Assembly (NCBI GenBank): GCA_024291935.2
Contig: CM044305.1
Coordinates: 93,860,397 to 93,924,396 of the forward strand
DNA from: Okapia johnstoni
Taxonomy: Eukaryota; Chordata; Mammalia; Artiodactyla; Giraffidae
Length of the DNA: 64,000 nt
Direction of reading: 5' to 3'
Position 1 is the first letter of the stretch. Each line of letters begins with the position of its first letter. Shown here in pieces: positions 55,093-64,000 of this stretch. Below the pieces are notes generated by a model that saw only the letters and a program-made list of their open reading frames with translations, was not told the DNA's origin and did no database searches. The position numbers were made by a program, and so were the translations under genes.

Positions 55093-56504
55093 CAGGGAGG
55101 CTTATAGATGAATCTCCCCTTAATGAGCACTCTTCTTTTGGGAAGGCCTGTCTCCAAAACAGCTCAGAAGAAAGTCACTGTTTTATCTACCCCAAGATGC
55201 CAAATTACTTTAAAATAGAAAAAAGTCTCTCATTTTCTCAGTCTATAGTAGCTCGGTTCTGATAGTCTCCTCCCTATGGGATATTAGTGAATAATAGAAT
55301 TAAGTAGTAATGAGCTACAGAGAGAGGAGAAATATTCTTAATGGTTAGTCTCACCTTTTTATTATTTGTGGTCATTGGGTTCATTCCTTATTAATATTAG
55401 AATTAGGTATTGTTAAATAAGGTTAAGAATAGTAACCTTTCTAGGCTTTTCATTTCTTCTTCAAGTGGGACTTCCTTCTGGTGTATTACATCATATATAA
55501 ACTTTGCCCCAGGAATTGTCATCACACAGGTCACTCTATTCCTCAAGTACACATGCATTCTCTGAAATAAGGGCTGCTATTAGAAATATGTGGGTGACTA
55601 TGCTGAATAGAACCTACTTTTCTGATTTTCCCCCTTGAGAGGGAGTTGGCTATATGGCATCACTGAAGACTCCCATCTTGGTGCCCTAGTGATGTGATAT
55701 GAAGAGAAAGGAAAGTATTTCATTTTACAAACTTGTTTCTTAGGACTTTAACAGTGATAAAAGGAGAGGTGATGAGAACATATGGAAGGAATATTGAAGG
55801 ACACTTTGCTAAATGACCATATGAGAGGAAAAAGAAATTCTTTTCACATCAAATTCTTAACTGCCTCCCTACTCTGGTTCAAAAGAGGAAACCCCAAGCT
55901 GTACATGACTGCGAATATTCTGTCTACTGTTTTCAGGGAGAGTAGAAATGGGCAAGTTTTATGTACTATTACATCAATATAGACATATAAATATGGATAA
56001 CTGTGCTTATTGAGGTACATTTTTGGGTGACTAATTGAATCCTTGAATTCTTTAATATCTGTATTATTGAGAGTGTCTCTTGGCATTGATGCAATTAGCC
56101 ACCCCCTATATAGCTTTGTACCATGGAGTATACTATATAGGCTGAACACTCCTGAAGGTTGACCCATTCATCAAACATTGCAGGTTAAGCTAAGAGTACA
56201 GCAGCTCCATGTGATTGAGTTTACCAGTTACAAGAACCATAAGCATTTAGGTTATAGGACTGTCTATGAGCCAGGATGCAGAATTAATGGTAAGTGTCAT
56301 TGCTTTACCTGTTGCGATAACATCCAACCATACATTGTACTATCCAGAAAGACTTTGGAAATAATAATGGTAATATAATTTTGTTTTGGCTTTAGCCCCC
56401 CAAAAAAATCACCTAAAATTTATCTGTCTAAATTTTATTTCACTAACATTTAATCATAATGAAAATTTCCCCACTGGGTTTGGCCCATGGACTGTTCTCT
56501 ACTA
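55093..56504. other. Unassigned non-coding stretch
   Basis: No repeat recognised over 1.4 kb. A 107-codon minus-strand frame (55844-56167) has no known domain, and AT-rich DNA gives such frames by chance. Confidence 0.4.
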
Positions 56505-56684
56505 CGGCAGTCCCCAACCTTTTTGGCACCAGGGACCACTTTTGTGGGAGACAGTTTTTCCATGGACTGCAGGAAGGGAGGGATGGTTTTGGCTTCACCT
56601 GCCACTCACCTCCTGCTGTGTGGCCCGGTTCCTAACAGGCCTTGGACCAGTCCCAGTCCATGGCCCAGGAGCTGGGGAGCTCTG
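56505..56684 (+). mobile_element. Non-autonomous hAT transposon with perfect 8-bp TSD
   Basis: The left end cggcagtccccaacc is partly inverted at the right end (ggagctggggagctctg). The interior has 'ttttggcaccagggaccact' and 'tgctgtgtggcccggttcct'. Octamers ctctacta at 56497-56504 and 56685-56692 are identical, which is the hAT target-site length. About 180 bp, so the middle of the element is deleted. Family name not assigned. Confidence 0.88.
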
Positions 56685-56692
56685 CTCTACTA

Positions 56693-57451
56693 GAGTTTCT
56701 TTTTCTCTCCTTGGTTGCTATAGTAACTGAACATATAATAGCAGAAACAATTATAACATGCTTCTTCAAAAGTTCTCTTTGTCACTTGAGATAGTCATCC
56801 ACACTGCTCCCTTTGTATACCCTTTGGAACAACCAAATAATATAGAGCTGGGAAATGGTCATGCACACAAGAGACGAAGAAGAGAAAAAAGGGGAGAATA
56901 GATAGGAATAATTAAAGACCCGAGGGGTCATTCCATTACTCCTCACCAAACACACACACACAAGATTTAAAAAATAGCTTTTATTATGCAAACAAAAGTG
57001 ATTTTATTATCTACCTTATTCACTTTAAAGAAGATAAACTCTGGAACAAAGCATGTTTTTAATATTCAAATTGCCTAACAGAAGTAAATATTGTATATCT
57101 CATGCCTTGTCTTCAAAGAGATGATGTATTATTTTTATATTTACCATTTAGCACACATTTTCCAAAGACTTTTAGATCTTTTCTTACTACTCTTCTCCCA
57201 GCAGTCCCCTGGACTCAGCCTAATACCTCACTCTGCATTTCCAGAACAAAGGAAATAGTGGATGTGGGCCTCCATGATGGATCATCCCAGACACCTGGAT
57301 AGTCTTCAGCAGCAGGATGGGCCTCTCAATCTTCCTTACCATGGCCACTATTCATTGAGCACCTATTTTGTGCATACTACTATATGTGAGGCATTTAACA
57401 TATATTATTGAATTTAATCCTGAAAGCAGCCCTGAAAGATAGGTAGTATTC
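56693..57451. other. Unassigned stretch with a (CA)n at 56948-56961
   Basis: Short dinucleotide run only. Nothing coding recognised. Confidence 0.45.
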
Positions 57452-57572
57452 CTGTTGGGTTGCCACTCCCTATTCCAGGGGATCTTCCCAACCCAGGGAT
57501 CAAACCTAGATCTCTTATGTCTCCTGCATTGGCAGGGGGGTTTCTTTACCACTGAGCCACTTGAGAAGCCAA
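57452..57572 (-). mobile_element. Bov-tA-type SINE, truncated
   Basis: Only the tRNA-derived head and junction remain, from 'gggttgccactccctattcc' to 'actgagccacttgagaagcc'. The BovB-derived tail is missing. Confidence 0.88.
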
Positions 57573-58202
57573 GTATTTCTATTAACACTTGCTTTTCTAA
57601 CTTTATGTCTTAAATTGTTAAATGGCAATAAGAACACAGCTATAGGGAAGAAGGTATGAAGAAACATTTATTGTAATTGTAGCTCCAGAGGTATTAAATA
57701 ATTCAGGTATCCCTGATAGAAATATGGAAAGCATCAATTGGAAAACTTGCTTAAATGATGTGATAGGCAAAATTCTAAGATGACCCCAATAATTCCTATA
57801 CTCTGATACCTACACTCTTATATAAGCCTGTCCCCTTGAATGTAGGTGGAGCTTGTCACTTGCTTCTGACCAATAGAAGAGACAAGGGTAGTGGGATTTT
57901 GCAGCTGTAAATAAGGCCTCTAGTCAGTCAGTTGAGTTAATTAAAAGAAGATTATCTTCGGTGGGCTTGACCTAATCTGGTGAGCCCTTTAAGAGAGATA
58001 CCAGGCCTTCCCTGAAAAAAGAGACTTGAAGAAGACAGATACTTTTTCCTGCTGGCCTTGAAGAAGAAGATGCCACGAGTTCTACTGCAACAAGAAAACA
58101 AATTTTGTGAACAAGCACATGAGCATAGAAGACAACTGGGAGCTTCAGATGAGATTCTGATCCCAGCTAATACTTTGATTCCAGCCTTGTGAAAGCCTGA
58201 GC

Positions 58203-58424
58203 TTTCCCAGGTGGTACGGTGGTGAAGAATCCGCCTGCCAAGGCAGGAGACACAAGAGATGCAGTTTCGCTCCCTGGGGTGGGAAGATTCCCCTGGAGGA
58301 GGAAATGGCAACCCACTATAGTATTCTTGCCAGGAGAATCCCATGGACAGAGGAGCCTCGTGGGCTACAGTCCATGGGGTGGCAAAGAGTCAGACACAAC
58401 TGAGCATGCGTGCATGCCTTCACA
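58203..58424 (+). mobile_element. Bov-tA-type SINE, sense, inside the LTR
   Basis: Starts 'tttcccaggtggtacggtgg' and ends near 'gagcatgcgtgcatgccttc'. TSD aaagcctgagc (58192-58202) versus aaaacctgagc (58425-58435), one mismatch. Confidence 0.95.
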
Positions 58425-58518
58425 AAAACCTGAGCACCCAGCCACGCTGTTCCCAGATTCCTGAGTCATGGAAACTGTGAGATAATGCATGGGTGTTGTT
58501 GTTTTAATCCACTAAGTT

Positions 58519-58744
58519 GCATGTATGTATGTGCTCAGTCACTAAGTCATGCCCGACTCTGTAACCCCATGAACTATATGTAGCCCACCAGGCTCCTCTG
58601 TCCATGGGATTTCCCAGGCAAGAATACTGGAGTTGGTTGCCATTTCCTCCTCCAGGGGAATCTTCCCACTCTAGGGGTCAAACCTGCATCTCCTACATTG
58701 GTAGGTGGGTTCTTTACCACTGGGCCACCTGTGCGTGTGGCAAG
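58519..58744 (-). mobile_element. Bov-tA-type SINE, antisense, inside the LTR
   Basis: Starts 'gcatgtatgtatgtgctcag'. TSD ccactaagtt (58509-58518) versus ccactacgtt (58745-58754). It faces the SINE at 58203, less than 100 bp away. Confidence 0.93.
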
Positions 58745-58911
58745 CCACTACGTTAGTCATAATTTATTACACAGCAATAGAAAACTAACACAAAGTTCAT
58801 GAGCCTTACTTATCTCCTCTTTTAAAAAACTAGGAACACTAACTAGTCATACCTCAAGAAGAGGTTGAAAAGATTCAGTAGTAAGTGTTTTAGCTATTAC
58901 AGCTTTATTTG

Positions 58912-59020
58912 GATTGTGGTAAGAACGCGGGCTCTGGAGTGAGATAAACTTGAGTGCTGACACTTACTAGCTGTTTGAATTTATGTAAATCATTAGATCT
59001 CTCCAAATCTCTTTTCTCAC
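58912..59020 (+). mobile_element. MIR SINE, sense, 5' half
   Basis: 'aacgcgggctctggagtgag' followed by 'gacacttactagctgtttga'. Confidence 0.85.
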
Positions 59021-59894
59021 TATTGATGCCATTTTCCAAACATGGCTATGTTTCTGTTGCCACTTAACAATTAAAGATATGAAATTCCAAAGAACTTGAC
59101 TTGCTTACATAAGCAAATAGGGTCTAAATGGGGTTTTAATCCAAACACTGAATTCTTCAGACTAGGGTGTCAATGGGAAAAAGCTTTGTAGAATGAATTC
59201 CTGTGCCATTCTTTTAGACAAGGTAGAAATGATGAGGATTGGGATTGGTGTAAATGCATTTCAGGGACTCTTTATTTGCTCAATTTTTAGGCTTCTGGAA
59301 TCTACCTGAGTGTTTGCTGACTGCTCTTAACTCCCTATTCTTTTATCCAGGGTAAATAAATAAATCATCAAATATTTGCGAGGGGAAGTGTCCTGTTCAA
59401 AGTCACAGACCCTCTGACTAACGCCTGAGTCAAGGCCAAAACTCATATTCTCTGGTCCTCCCTGCCCTGCTCCTTCGACTGTATCATCCTGCTCTTCCTA
59501 GAATTTCTCCTGATTTGCTGTGAGGCCCCTAGAAAATAATTTCCACACTTGGTTTCTTTCTTTGTTGTTTTGCCTAAGGCTTGTATCCTTTAACTTGATT
59601 ACATCTTGTCTGCCTGATAGAAAGTAATTTCAGCAAGTGCTTGGCTCTAATGGTTGCCTCCAATGCAGACTGCCAGCACCCACTCACAAATCCCACAGTG
59701 CAATTAATCTCCATGATTTTTCACTTCCTGCTTGCCCCAAGATGCATACATGGCTCCCGTGCACTTTCAGTAGAAAAGTCAAGATAGAAAAATAAAAGAT
59801 ATGATGAAAAATATACTCACTTGGAAGTAAAAAAAAACCACAAACGGTGAAGTTAGAGCTTAGTGGATTGCTGGGAGGGCCGTGTTTTTCCTCT
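59021..59894. other. Unassigned, with a diverged antisense MIR near 59365-59470
   Basis: 'gttcaaagtcacagaccctc' with 'tgagtcaaggccaaaactca' resembles the antisense MIR distal half. The rest shows nothing. Confidence 0.45.
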
Positions 59895-60198
59895 TGACAA
59901 AATCCTACTCATCTTTCAAGGCCCAGCTTAGTTGACACCTCATCTAGGACTCATTCTCTGTCCCACCTCAGGCATAGTTTCTCTCTTTCTTCCTCCCCCA
60001 TGTTCCCATTGCATTTTGACTACAGCTCTTTGTTGGTATTTATCAAATGTTGCCTTGTAGTAAAGTCCTTCTCCCCAACACAGAGGCCATATACTCTCAG
60101 AGAACACAGACCAGCTTTTACTTATCTTTGTATCAGCCACCTTTGTGCAGTGCCTGGCACAAAGGAGGAACTCAATTACTCTTTACTGAGTTGAATCT
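59895..60198 (+). mobile_element. L2 LINE 3' end, sense
   Basis: 'catctttcaaggcccagctt', 'ttttacttatctttgtatca' and 'gtgcagtgcctggcacaaag' are successive L2 terminal blocks. Confidence 0.85.
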
Positions 60199-60308
60199 AA
60201 AATAAAATTTTTTTAACTTGGAAATTTGCTATGGCATGTTTTGTATAAAATTCCTTTGCTGATTAATGAAATTGCTCATATTTTCAGAGTTAGATTGGTG
60301 TGGGGTAT

Positions 60309-60518
60309 GATTGCATGCATTCTCAGTTGCTCACTTATGTCCAACTCTTTGTGACCCCATGGACTGTAGCCCACCAGGCTCCTCTGTCCATGGAATTCTC
60401 CACGCAAGAATACTGGAGTGGGTTGCCATTTCCTTCTCCAGGGGATCTTTCTGACCCAGGGATCGAACTCAGATGTCCTGCATTGGCAGGTGAATTCTTT
60501 ACCACTAAGCCCTCCCTT
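60309..60518 (-). mobile_element. Bov-tA-type SINE
   Basis: Antisense copy from 'attgcatgcattctcagttg' to 'ttaccactaagccctccct'. The far tRNA end is degraded. Confidence 0.93.
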
Positions 60519-60832
60519 TGGATATATATCCCCTAATTCTATTTCAGTGTAAAGAAAATTAGCAGTCATATCTGTGTAATTGTGGATAGATGAAGAAGAT
60601 AAAAGGGAATAGGCGATCTGCATGTCAAAGGATTACAAGTGAAGGACAGGGATGACTGATGCCAAGGTAAATCAAGTGGGTCTAAGTGGTGGAGGAAGCA
60701 GAGCTGCCATCAGAGATTTGGGTACTGCTTGGACTTGGTAGTTCGCATATACTTACAGGTGTGCCTCACTCAGTGTAATGGATGTATTCTCCTGACTAGA
60801 TATGTAGACATTCAGTCACTTTAAGGGCAAGT
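60519..60832. other. Unassigned non-coding stretch
   Basis: No feature recognised. Confidence 0.35.
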
Positions 60833-61002
60833 TCAGTTCAGTTCAGTCGCTCAGTCGTGTCTGACTCTTTGTGACCCCATGGACTGCAGCACGCCAGGCT
60901 TCCCTGTCCATCACCAACTCCTGGAGCCTGCTCAAACTCATGTCGATCGAGTTGGTGATGCCATCCAACCATCTCATCCTTTGTTGTCCCCTTCTCCTCC
61001 AT
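60833..61002 (-). mobile_element. Short BovB 3' end, antisense
   Basis: The terminal 170 bp of BovB, starting with the (agttc)n-like 'gttcagttcagttcagtcgc' and ending 'ttgttgtccccttctcctcc'. No clear TSD. Confidence 0.92.
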
Positions 61003-61477
61003 GTTCAAAGCAATTGTCATGTGAAATCCTTCTCAAGCTTTAAATCTTTGACTTCCTCCTCTGCAACCAGCTAAAAAAAAACTCTGCTTTTAAAGGGTTC
61101 ATCTGATTAGATCAGACCCATGGAGAATAATCTCCCCCTGCTATAGAGTGCAACATAAATGTGGGCACGATATCTCATGATAGCCACAAGCTCCACATAC
61201 ACTTAAGGTTTATGCAGGGCATGTACACTGGGGGCAGAAAGCTTAAGGGCCATTTTGGGAGCTTACATACCAGAGGTGGATGTCAAGCTAGTCCTTGAGC
61301 ATGGAAAGCTGTAATATGCTACAGGACCATGGTGGAGAGATTTGGAAGGTGCATTTTTCCTATGCCCATCTCCTATACTTGCTTCCTTCATTGTTTTCTG
61401 ATGATGGCTCTTCTTTCTTTACATTACCGAATACCAAACAAGATCAACTGGACCAGTTAGTGTCAATATCAGGTCTT
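61003..61477. other. Unassigned non-coding stretch
   Basis: No feature recognised. Confidence 0.35.
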
Positions 61478-61491
61478 TGGGAGTGGTTTTC

Positions 61492-61574
61492 TTTTTTTCA
61501 CTTTTTCTTGGAGTATAGTTGCTTTCCAATGTTGTGTTAGTTTCTATTGTACAGCAGAGTGAATCAACTCTATG
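61492..61574 (-). mobile_element. 83-bp L1 3' end with perfect 14-bp TSD
   Basis: Antisense T-rich tail followed by 'cttggagtatagttgctttc' and 'ttctattgtacagcagagtg'. The flanks tgggagtggttttc at 61478-61491 and 61575-61588 are identical. An extreme 5' truncation. Confidence 0.96.
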
Positions 61575-61588
61575 TGGGAGTGGTTTTC

Positions 61589-61864
61589 AGTGTGACAAAT
61601 TGGAGGAGTGCTTCTCTCGGTAAATACCTAGAAGACAGGCACTGCATTTTCTCTTATCACTCCGACTCACAAACCAAGTCAAAACAACAAACTTTCCCCA
61701 ATCATCATATTTCTGACAATTTTCTTTCCTTTCTTGATAGCCAGGCTTGGGAAAGAGTTGTCTGCATTCCCCTTCTCTATCTCCTGGCTTACACATGACT
61801 CCCCCACCCATTGCAACCTAACTACTGCCCCCACCATTCCATTTGGTTTGACCCAACAAAGTAG
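61589..61864. other. Unassigned non-coding stretch
   Basis: No feature recognised. Confidence 0.35.
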
Positions 61865-62004
61865 AGTGATCTGGATTCAAACACTGGCTCAGTCATTCAC
61901 CTGGTGTGTAATCTTGGACAAATTACTTAAGTCTCTTGGCAGCAGTTTTCTCCTCTATAAAAAGGGATGGTATCCATGCTGTAGTGTCATGGTGAAGTTT
62001 AGCA

Positions 62005-62165
62005 ATCAGTTCAGTTGCTCAGTCATGTCTGACTCTTTGTGACCCCATGGACTGCAGCATGCCAGGCCTCCCTGTCCATCACCAACTCCCAGAGACTACT
62101 CAAACTCATGTCCATTGAGTCGGTGATGCCATCCAATCATCTCATCCTCTGTTGTCCCCTTCTCT
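62005..62165 (-). mobile_element. Short BovB 3' end, antisense
   Basis: From 'aatcagttcagttgctcagt' to 'tctgttgtccccttctct'. About the same length as the copy at 60833. Confidence 0.92.
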
Positions 62166-62305
62166 GACACATGGACGCTGTTACTCTTTTATGATTCTAA
62201 GCTTCTTGGTAGCAGAAACCATATTTTAAAGGCATAGGCCTTCTGATGCAGCTTTTTGGCCCTGGCACTTTGATAAGGTAGGAACAAAACATCCCAAAGT
62301 CCAGA

Positions 62306-62470
62306 TGCAGATTTGATCCCTGGGTCAGAAAGATTCCCTGGAGGAGGAAATGGCAACCCACTCTAGTATTCTTGCCTGCGAAATCCCATGGACAGAGGAA
62401 CCTGGCAGGCTATGGTCCACGGGGTCACAAACAGACAGACACAACTTAGCAGCTGAACAACAACAATAAC
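62306..62470 (+). mobile_element. Bov-tA-type SINE, 5'-truncated
   Basis: Starts inside the B-box region ('gatttgatccctgggtcaga') and ends with an (aac)n-like tail after 'agcagctgaac'. The first part of the tRNA head is missing. Confidence 0.9.
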
Positions 62471-62585
62471 AAGGATGGTCATTAAGATTAAAGGAGAGAG
62501 GGAAAAAAAAAAGATTAAATGAGAAAATCCATGTAAAGCCCTTAGCACATGCTTAGCACTAATAAATGCTCACTGTTTATATCAC

Positions 62586-63064
62586 AAGTAGAATTCATGA
62601 TCATCATGAAGTTATTCCCATGTCTTGGCAAACAATCCACATTATAATATTTGCTGATAAAAATAAGTACTCCTGTGTGAGCACCATATTCCAAAGACCC
62701 CCTTCACTTAGCAGTCATGGGTTAAAATGATTGTTTTGGGAAACCAAAGGTAGGTCTGTATTAGGACTGCATTTGGACAAAAGCTCCATGTTAAATATCA
62801 TGTTAGTCATAATAAAATATGATGCTTTCCCCAATGGGTTAGTGATATTTTGGTTGGGTGGATTGGAAAAAGAACTAAGGCGTTATTTTGTTTTTGTTTT
62901 AAGGATAAGCACTTCCTTCGAGGACTGAAAGATGCATGATCCTGATGGAGTCCCTATTTGGGGGCCTAATCCTGGCAATAAAGTATCTCCTTCCTTTAGG
63001 GAAAAGCCAAAATCCAGGGCTGATCAGATGTTTAGCTATCTGAGTTATTCAAGGGCTTGGAATA
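62586..63064. other. Unassigned non-coding stretch
   Basis: No feature recognised. Confidence 0.35.
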
Positions 63065-63175
63065 GCAGTTTCTGATTCAGTAGGTTTTGGATGCAGCCTG
63101 AAAATTTGCATTTCGAACAAGTTCCCAGGTATGCTAATACTGCCATTCTGGAGACACTTGGAGAAACACTACCTT
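63065..63175 (+). mobile_element. MER5A-type hAT remnant, partial
   Basis: 'agtttctgattcagtaggtt', 'aaaatttgcatttcgaacaa' and 'gttcccaggtatgctaatac' correspond to the right half of the element at 5293-5485. Confidence 0.75.
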
Positions 63176-63215
63176 AGGATATAGTGAGAGAATAACAGCC
63201 CTTTACACCTGTCTG

Positions 63216-63431
63216 GACTTCCCTGGTGTCTCAGTGGTAAAGAACCTGCATGCCAATACAGGAGATGCAGGTTCAATCCCTGGGTCGGGAAGATCCCTTG
63301 AAGGAGGGCATGGCAACCCACTCCAGTATTCTTGCCTGGAGAATCCCATGGACAGAGGAGCTTGGCGGGCTACAGTCCGTGGGGTGACAAAAAAATTGGA
63401 CATGACCGAGTGACTGAACGATGACAACAAC
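63216..63431 (+). mobile_element. Bov-tA-type SINE, sense
   Basis: From 'tggacttccctggtgtctca' to 'gagtgactgaacgatgacaa', with a complete head, tail and (aac)n-like end. Confidence 0.95.
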
Positions 63432-64000
63432 ATAGTTCATTTGCAGTGTTGTACATAGTGTTTTTTGCTTTTGCCAATCCTGTTGACATTGGAACCTCAC
63501 CAATGTCCCATTTAGCCAAAAAGTCTTGTGGATATCAATTGTTCGTGAGAAATAATAGATTAAGCAGGAATGCACAAAGTTTGGATTTTTCAGTATATTG
63601 TGATCCATATCTAATAAATGGATATCCTGTCTATGAGGAGAAAGAAGGCAAACTTCTATAAAGAGATGAGAAATGTGGGTCACCTGTGCTTATACTCTTC
63701 CCCACTGCATCCATGAGTCTCAGCAGACTTTTCCCATTGGGTCCAAATTTGCTCTCAGAACCCTTCTGACCAAGGTACTCCAGGCAGCCACTACCAGCCA
63801 ATCAGGTAGTGTTACATTCTATTCATTCTCCAAAGGGAAATGAAGATGAACTAAATAGGCTGGAACTGACTGTGTGAATTACCAACTGCAGCTTAAACTG
63901 AAGATGTAGTCACAAGTGATTTTAGCACCCTTCCAGGTACTTAAGCAGCCAGCAAAGTCCTTTCAAGGAAAACAAAGCTATTGTGGTAAACTCTCCAGCC
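63432..64000. other. Unassigned non-coding stretch to the window end
   Basis: No repeat or gene recognised. A 71-codon plus-strand frame (63446-63661) has no known domain. Confidence 0.4.

Larger units (their letters stand above)
57761..58792 (+). mobile_element. MaLR/ERVL-type LTR, sense, interrupted by two SINEs
   Basis: 'aaaattctaagatgacccca', 'gtcacttgcttctgaccaat', 'actgtgagataatgcatggg' and the terminal 'cacagcaatagaaaactaac' lie in order but are separated by SINEs at 58203-58424 and 58519-58744. Without them the LTR would be about 560 bp. Same group as the antisense copy at 22505-22870. Confidence 0.72.
61865..62585 (+). mobile_element. MIR SINE, sense, split by BovB and SINE sequence
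   Basis: The left part (61865-62003) has 'tggattcaaacactggctca' and 'acttaagtctcttggcagca'. The tail (62511-62585) has 'aaagcccttagcacatgctt' and 'agcactaataaatgctcact'. The material between is BovB, an unassigned segment and a SINE. Confidence 0.78.

Noticed and set aside
55844..56167. 107-codon minus-strand frame
   Set aside because: No domain or start context; length within chance expectation for 64 kb.
1..64000. CRISPR-like arrays of evenly spaced repeats
   Set aside because: Recurring sequences are dispersed SINE and BovB copies at irregular distances and on both strands, in mammalian DNA.

Overview
This window is nuclear DNA from a ruminant, most likely a bovid (cattle, sheep or goat type). 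It carries eight BovB (RTE) LINE fragments, about seventeen Bov-tA-type SINEs (tRNA-Glu head joined to a BovB-derived tail), one clean BOV-A2 dimer, and ruminant L1 3' ends. These families are characteristic of Bovidae. Older mammal-wide repeats (MIR, L2, MaLR-type LTRs, hAT and Tigger DNA transposons) fill much of the rest. Nothing bacterial or viral in gene organisation is present.

I find no protein-coding gene that I can defend, no tRNA, rRNA or snRNA gene, no CpG-island promoter and no CRISPR array. The long open frames are either LINE proteins (L1 ORF2 at the left edge; BovB reverse transcriptase and endonuclease fragments), antisense shadows of BovB and SINEs, or chance frames without recognisable domains. 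The window therefore reads as intergenic or deep-intronic sequence. One possible small exon (9290-9385, 32 codons, good splice signals) is flagged as a candidate only.

Layout: 1-2.3 kb, a relatively young L1 3' part joined to a BovB RT fragment, then old L1 and L2. 2.3-8.3 kb, mixed old repeats, two SINEs and a MER5A element. 8.3-12.8 kb, the longest repeat-poor block. 12.8-23 kb, MIR, L1, L2 and SINE insertions and an old LTR. 23-24.7 kb, a second repeat-poor block. 24.8-32.5 kb, BovB, L1, L2, SINEs and a CHR-2-type SINE. 32.5-36.7 kb, the most layered part: a MIR split by BovB, then an L1 split by BovB and a BOV-A2 dimer and followed by a second, inverted BovB. 37-47 kb, MIR, L2, SINEs, a well-dated BovB insertion and an old local duplication at about 44 kb. 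46.5-58.8 kb, four MaLR-type LTRs, a Tigger-like and a hAT element. 58.8-64 kb, L2, MIR, SINEs, short BovB and L1 ends.

The elements form a readable insertion history. Many young insertions carry visible target-site duplications (TSDs) and sit inside older repeats, so their order can be inferred from sequence alone. I did not find a previously undescribed system. The best leads are the candidate exon, the old tandem duplication near 44 kb, the inverted BovB pair and the unexplained repeat-poor blocks.
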